33,538 nucleotides of DNA from Holosporales bacterium (GTDB lineage Bacteria; Pseudomonadota; Alphaproteobacteria; UBA3830; JAIRMZ01): positions 1-33,538 of the forward strand of contig JAIRST010000017.1 in the NCBI GenBank assembly GCA_031255325.1. Direction: 5' to 3'. How positions within the stretch are numbered: position 1 is the first letter of the stretch; every line of letters begins with the position of its first letter. Shown one piece after another: positions 31,955 to 33,538 of this stretch. Position numbers and translations under genes: made by a program. Below the pieces are notes generated by a model that saw only the letters and a list, made by a program, of their open reading frames with translations, was not told the origin of the DNA and did no database searches.

Positions 31955-32344
31955 ATGCGTAACTTGTTTGTATCTACCGCGCTTTCGGCGCTTATGTTTG
32001 GAGGAAATCTTGAAGCTACGGAGGAGACCTCAGGGGCTGTAAATCCTGAAATCACTGCTTCGGTTGTTGAGCCTGCTCAAGCTTCTGAGATGCCACCCCC
32101 CAACGCATCAGAGCCAGCAACGGTTCAGGAGGAAACAACTCCGACACATCCTGAAGAAGCAGGAGAAGCGTCTCAGGATAAAAAACATACTGCTAAGCGC
32201 AAACGCGCAAAATCAGGACAAAATGGCAAAAAACGCGGTGGAAAAAGGCATCATCAGAATAAAAAACAGCATCAGGAAAGTTCGATTATTCCTGCAGAAC
32301 CTGAAGGAACAACACCTACTGAAACATCTGAAGTAGTACAATAA
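31955..32344 (+). CDS. Small secreted Lys/Arg-rich protein of unknown function
   Basis: I do not recognise this 129-residue protein. ATG 31955 has AGAAAGGG 6 bases upstream, and a signal peptide follows (MRNLFVSTALSALMFGGNLE, cut near LEATEE). The mature part is low complexity: an acidic/proline/threonine-rich half (residues 25-75), then a highly basic block (KKHTAKRKRAKSGQNGKKRG, GKRHHQNKKQHQ), then a short acidic/Thr tail. The basic block resembles a nucleic-acid-binding or eukaryotic nuclear-localisation-like sequence; function is not implied. It is divergent from the MORN/PAAR module and ends before a clear terminator. Confidence 0.7.
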   Translation: MRNLFVSTALSALMFGGNLEATEETSGAVNPEITASVVEPAQASEMPPPNASEPATVQEETTPTHPEEAGEASQDKKHTAKRKRAKSGQNGKKRGGKRHHQNKKQHQESSIIPAEPEGTTPTETSEVVQ

Positions 32345-32371
32345 GCACCTTAAAATTATACAATGCTGAAG

Positions 32372-32401
32372 CAATAAGGGGAGTTTTTACTCCCCTTATT
32401 G
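32372..32401 (+). terminator. Intrinsic terminator after the Lys/Arg-rich secreted gene
   Basis: A perfect 13-base stem CAATAAGGGGAGT/ACTCCCCTTATTG with a TTTT loop is followed by TATTATT. It lies 27 bases after the gene stop and 31 before gmk, so gmk transcription must start near or after it or read through. Confidence 0.75.
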
Positions 32402-32431
32402 TATTATTAAGAAAATAATGAGGAAGGAATC

Positions 32432-33043
32432 TTGTTTGAAAAGCACAAAGGAATTTTGTTCGTACTTTCTTCTCCCTCTGGTGGAGGAAAAACAACCCTC
32501 GCAAAGATCCTGTCCCAAAAAGATCCAACCCTTTTTCTTTCCATCTCAGTAACGACGCGTGTGATGCGTCCTTTTGACGTAGATGGACGTGATTATTGTT
32601 TTCTGACAGAAGATGCTTTTAAACGGGCATTACAAGATGGAACTTTTCTGGAAACGAGTGAAAGCTTTGGAAATTTTTATGCCACGCCACGAGCCCCCAT
32701 AGAACAAGCTTTATTATTAGGAAAAGATGTGCTTCTTATTTTAAACGAAGAAGGATATCGAATTATTAAAACACAGTTTCCTTTTCATACGGTTGGTATA
32801 TTTTTGCTCCCTCCTTCTTTGGATGTTTTGAAACACCGTCTTCTTACGCGAGCCGGTAATGATAAAACACTCGATCAACGTCTTGCCGAAGTAATGTCAC
32901 AAATGCGTTCCTGTAAAGAGTATGATTACTGTGTTATAAACGAGAATCTTACAGAAGCAGCAAAAAATTTACGTATCATTATCACTGCTGAACGCCAAAA
33001 AACAGCCCGCTTACAAAGCTTAGATCACAATAAAGACCTATAA
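32432..33043 (+). CDS. gmk: Guanylate kinase
   Basis: The protein has 203 residues. It phosphorylates GMP to GDP with ATP. The P loop is SSPSGGGKTTLAK (residues 12-24), the GMP-binding side has VTTRVMRPFDVDGRDYCFL, LETSESFGNFYATPRAPIEQ follows, and FLLPPS then DKTLDQRLAEVMSQM and KEYDYCVIN complete the family order. It starts with TTG at 32432, with GAGGAAGG just upstream and no ATG available before the P loop. Compared by eye with E. coli Gmk, the usual LDIDWQG reads LILNEEG here, so both aspartates of that motif are gone. The length matches the family, so it is probably still a guanylate kinase. Confidence 0.88.
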   Translation: MFEKHKGILFVLSSPSGGGKTTLAKILSQKDPTLFLSISVTTRVMRPFDVDGRDYCFLTEDAFKRALQDGTFLETSESFGNFYATPRAPIEQALLLGKDVLLILNEEGYRIIKTQFPFHTVGIFLLPPSLDVLKHRLLTRAGNDKTLDQRLAEVMSQMRSCKEYDYCVINENLTEAAKNLRIIITAERQKTARLQSLDHNKDL

Positions 33044-33327
33044 AAAACCAATTGCAAGATCAATTAATGGTGTTCAATTTCACCAGATCAGCATACTCTC
33101 ATTTCCAGCTTTCGTAGGAGGTATCCAGTTTTTGCATCTCTGTATTTGGCCATTTGTCCGCTTCACACCTGCTTTCGGGTGCCAGCTTAGCCTTAATCCA
33201 AGTACTCAACAAATTCCTTCTGCTTGCGTAGGTACAAAGCTTTTTCGTCGCCTCTTTTTCCTATGAGAATTTTCGGGCATAATGTGCTTATTCTTTCACG
33301 TATGCACTTTGCGAAGGAGAAAGCTTT

Positions 33328-33538
33328 ATGTCGGGTCATTCTCAGTTTAAGAATATTATGTACCGTAAAGGAGCTCAAGACGCAAAACGCGCGAAAGTAT
33401 TCACAAAAGTTATTCGAGAAATCACTGTCGCTGTAAAAGTAGGAGGCGCTGATAGGGAAAGCAACCCAGCTTTGCGTGCTGCCTTTATTTCTGCTCGCGA
33501 GGCTAATATGCCGAAAGATACCGTGGAACGTGCCGTTA
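33328..33538 (+). CDS. yebC: YebC/PmpR-family protein, 5' part (cut by window end)
   Basis: The first 70 codons of a YebC-family protein (about 245 residues when complete) are present and run off the window. The N terminus is the family signature: MSGHSQFKNIMYRKGAQDAK, RAKVFTKVIREITVAVKVGG, and NPALRAAFISAREANMPKDT. These proteins are known as transcription regulators and, in recent work, as ribosome-associated factors that help translate proline-rich stretches. ATG 33328 has AAGGAG upstream with 9 bases spacing. The region 33044-33327 ahead of it holds no intact gene, so it is likely transcribed from its own promoter there. Confidence 0.93.
   Translation, partial: MSGHSQFKNIMYRKGAQDAKRAKVFTKVIREITVAVKVGGADRESNPALRAAFISAREANMPKDTVERAV

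Noticed and set aside
33044..33327. Possible transposase or gene remnant on the minus strand before yebC (for example EADKWPNTEMQKLDTSYESW)
   Set aside because: Short coding-like runs are present in several frames, but none reaches a recognisable motif.
1..33538. CRISPR array, rRNA operon or replication origin
   Set aside because: No regularly spaced direct repeats, no rRNA sequence and no dnaA-box cluster were seen on reading.

Overview
The window is about 33.5 kb of moderately AT-rich bacterial chromosome. Gene content points to an alphaproteobacterium: an rlmB-plsY-dprA-topA cluster, a lipoprotein of the LppC/penicillin-binding-protein-activator type divergent from rsmI-yraN, and rpsB-tsf-pyrH-frr-uppS-cdsA. 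A host-associated lifestyle, of the kind seen in Holosporales/Paracaedibacter-like intracellular bacteria, is inferred. The reasons are long decaying intergenic stretches with gene remnants, several unrecognised secreted proteins, a PAAR-like DUF4280 protein, and scavenging transporters including one under probable ArgR control. The taxonomic placement is inference and no marker gene was compared.

Layout. Bases 1-2313 (+) hold the 3' end of hldE (heptose synthesis) and a KefB/KefC-type antiporter. Bases 2314-3359 are decayed DNA ending in a frameshifted serine-recombinase remnant that abuts a tRNA-Val gene (-). Bases 3624-8573 (-) form one operon, rlmB-plsY-dprA-topA. Then comes an isolated secreted protein of unknown function (8957-10285), followed by two polyamine-type ABC permeases (-) without their ATPase and binding protein. 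Next are trxA (+), accD and ihfB (-), and a methyltransferase (+). Bases 14963-19368 (+) are the translation/lipid operon rpsB-tsf-pyrH-frr-uppS-cdsA. After a gap, rplI has its own promoter and ends at a strong terminator.

The second half is more accessory. There is a histidine-rich secreted protein built from 7-residue repeats (20715-21677, -), and a secreted protein with internal repeats whose stop codon lies 2 nt from a strong G-quadruplex motif (21967-23703, -). After a decayed secreted gene come a CofE-type glutamate ligase and the LppC-like lipoprotein (-), divergent from rsmI-yraN (+). An amino-acid ABC uptake operon (-) has its ATPase gene reduced to an N-terminal stub and is divergent from argR (+), with a palindrome covering the promoter between them. 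Then follow rlpA (-), an IS1-type transposase remnant, a two-gene MORN-repeat/PAAR-like module (-), a Lys/Arg-rich secreted protein (+), a divergent gmk (+), and the 5' end of a yebC gene (+).

How the genes work together. The core genes cover ribosome assembly and recycling (rpsB, tsf, frr, rplI, rlmB, rsmI), envelope lipids and peptidoglycan (uppS, cdsA, plsY, accD, rlpA, the LppC homologue, hldE) and DNA topology or uptake (topA, dprA, ihfB). The accessory genes suggest adaptation to a host: nutrient uptake controlled by ArgR, orphan exported proteins, and a possible effector or spike-tip module.
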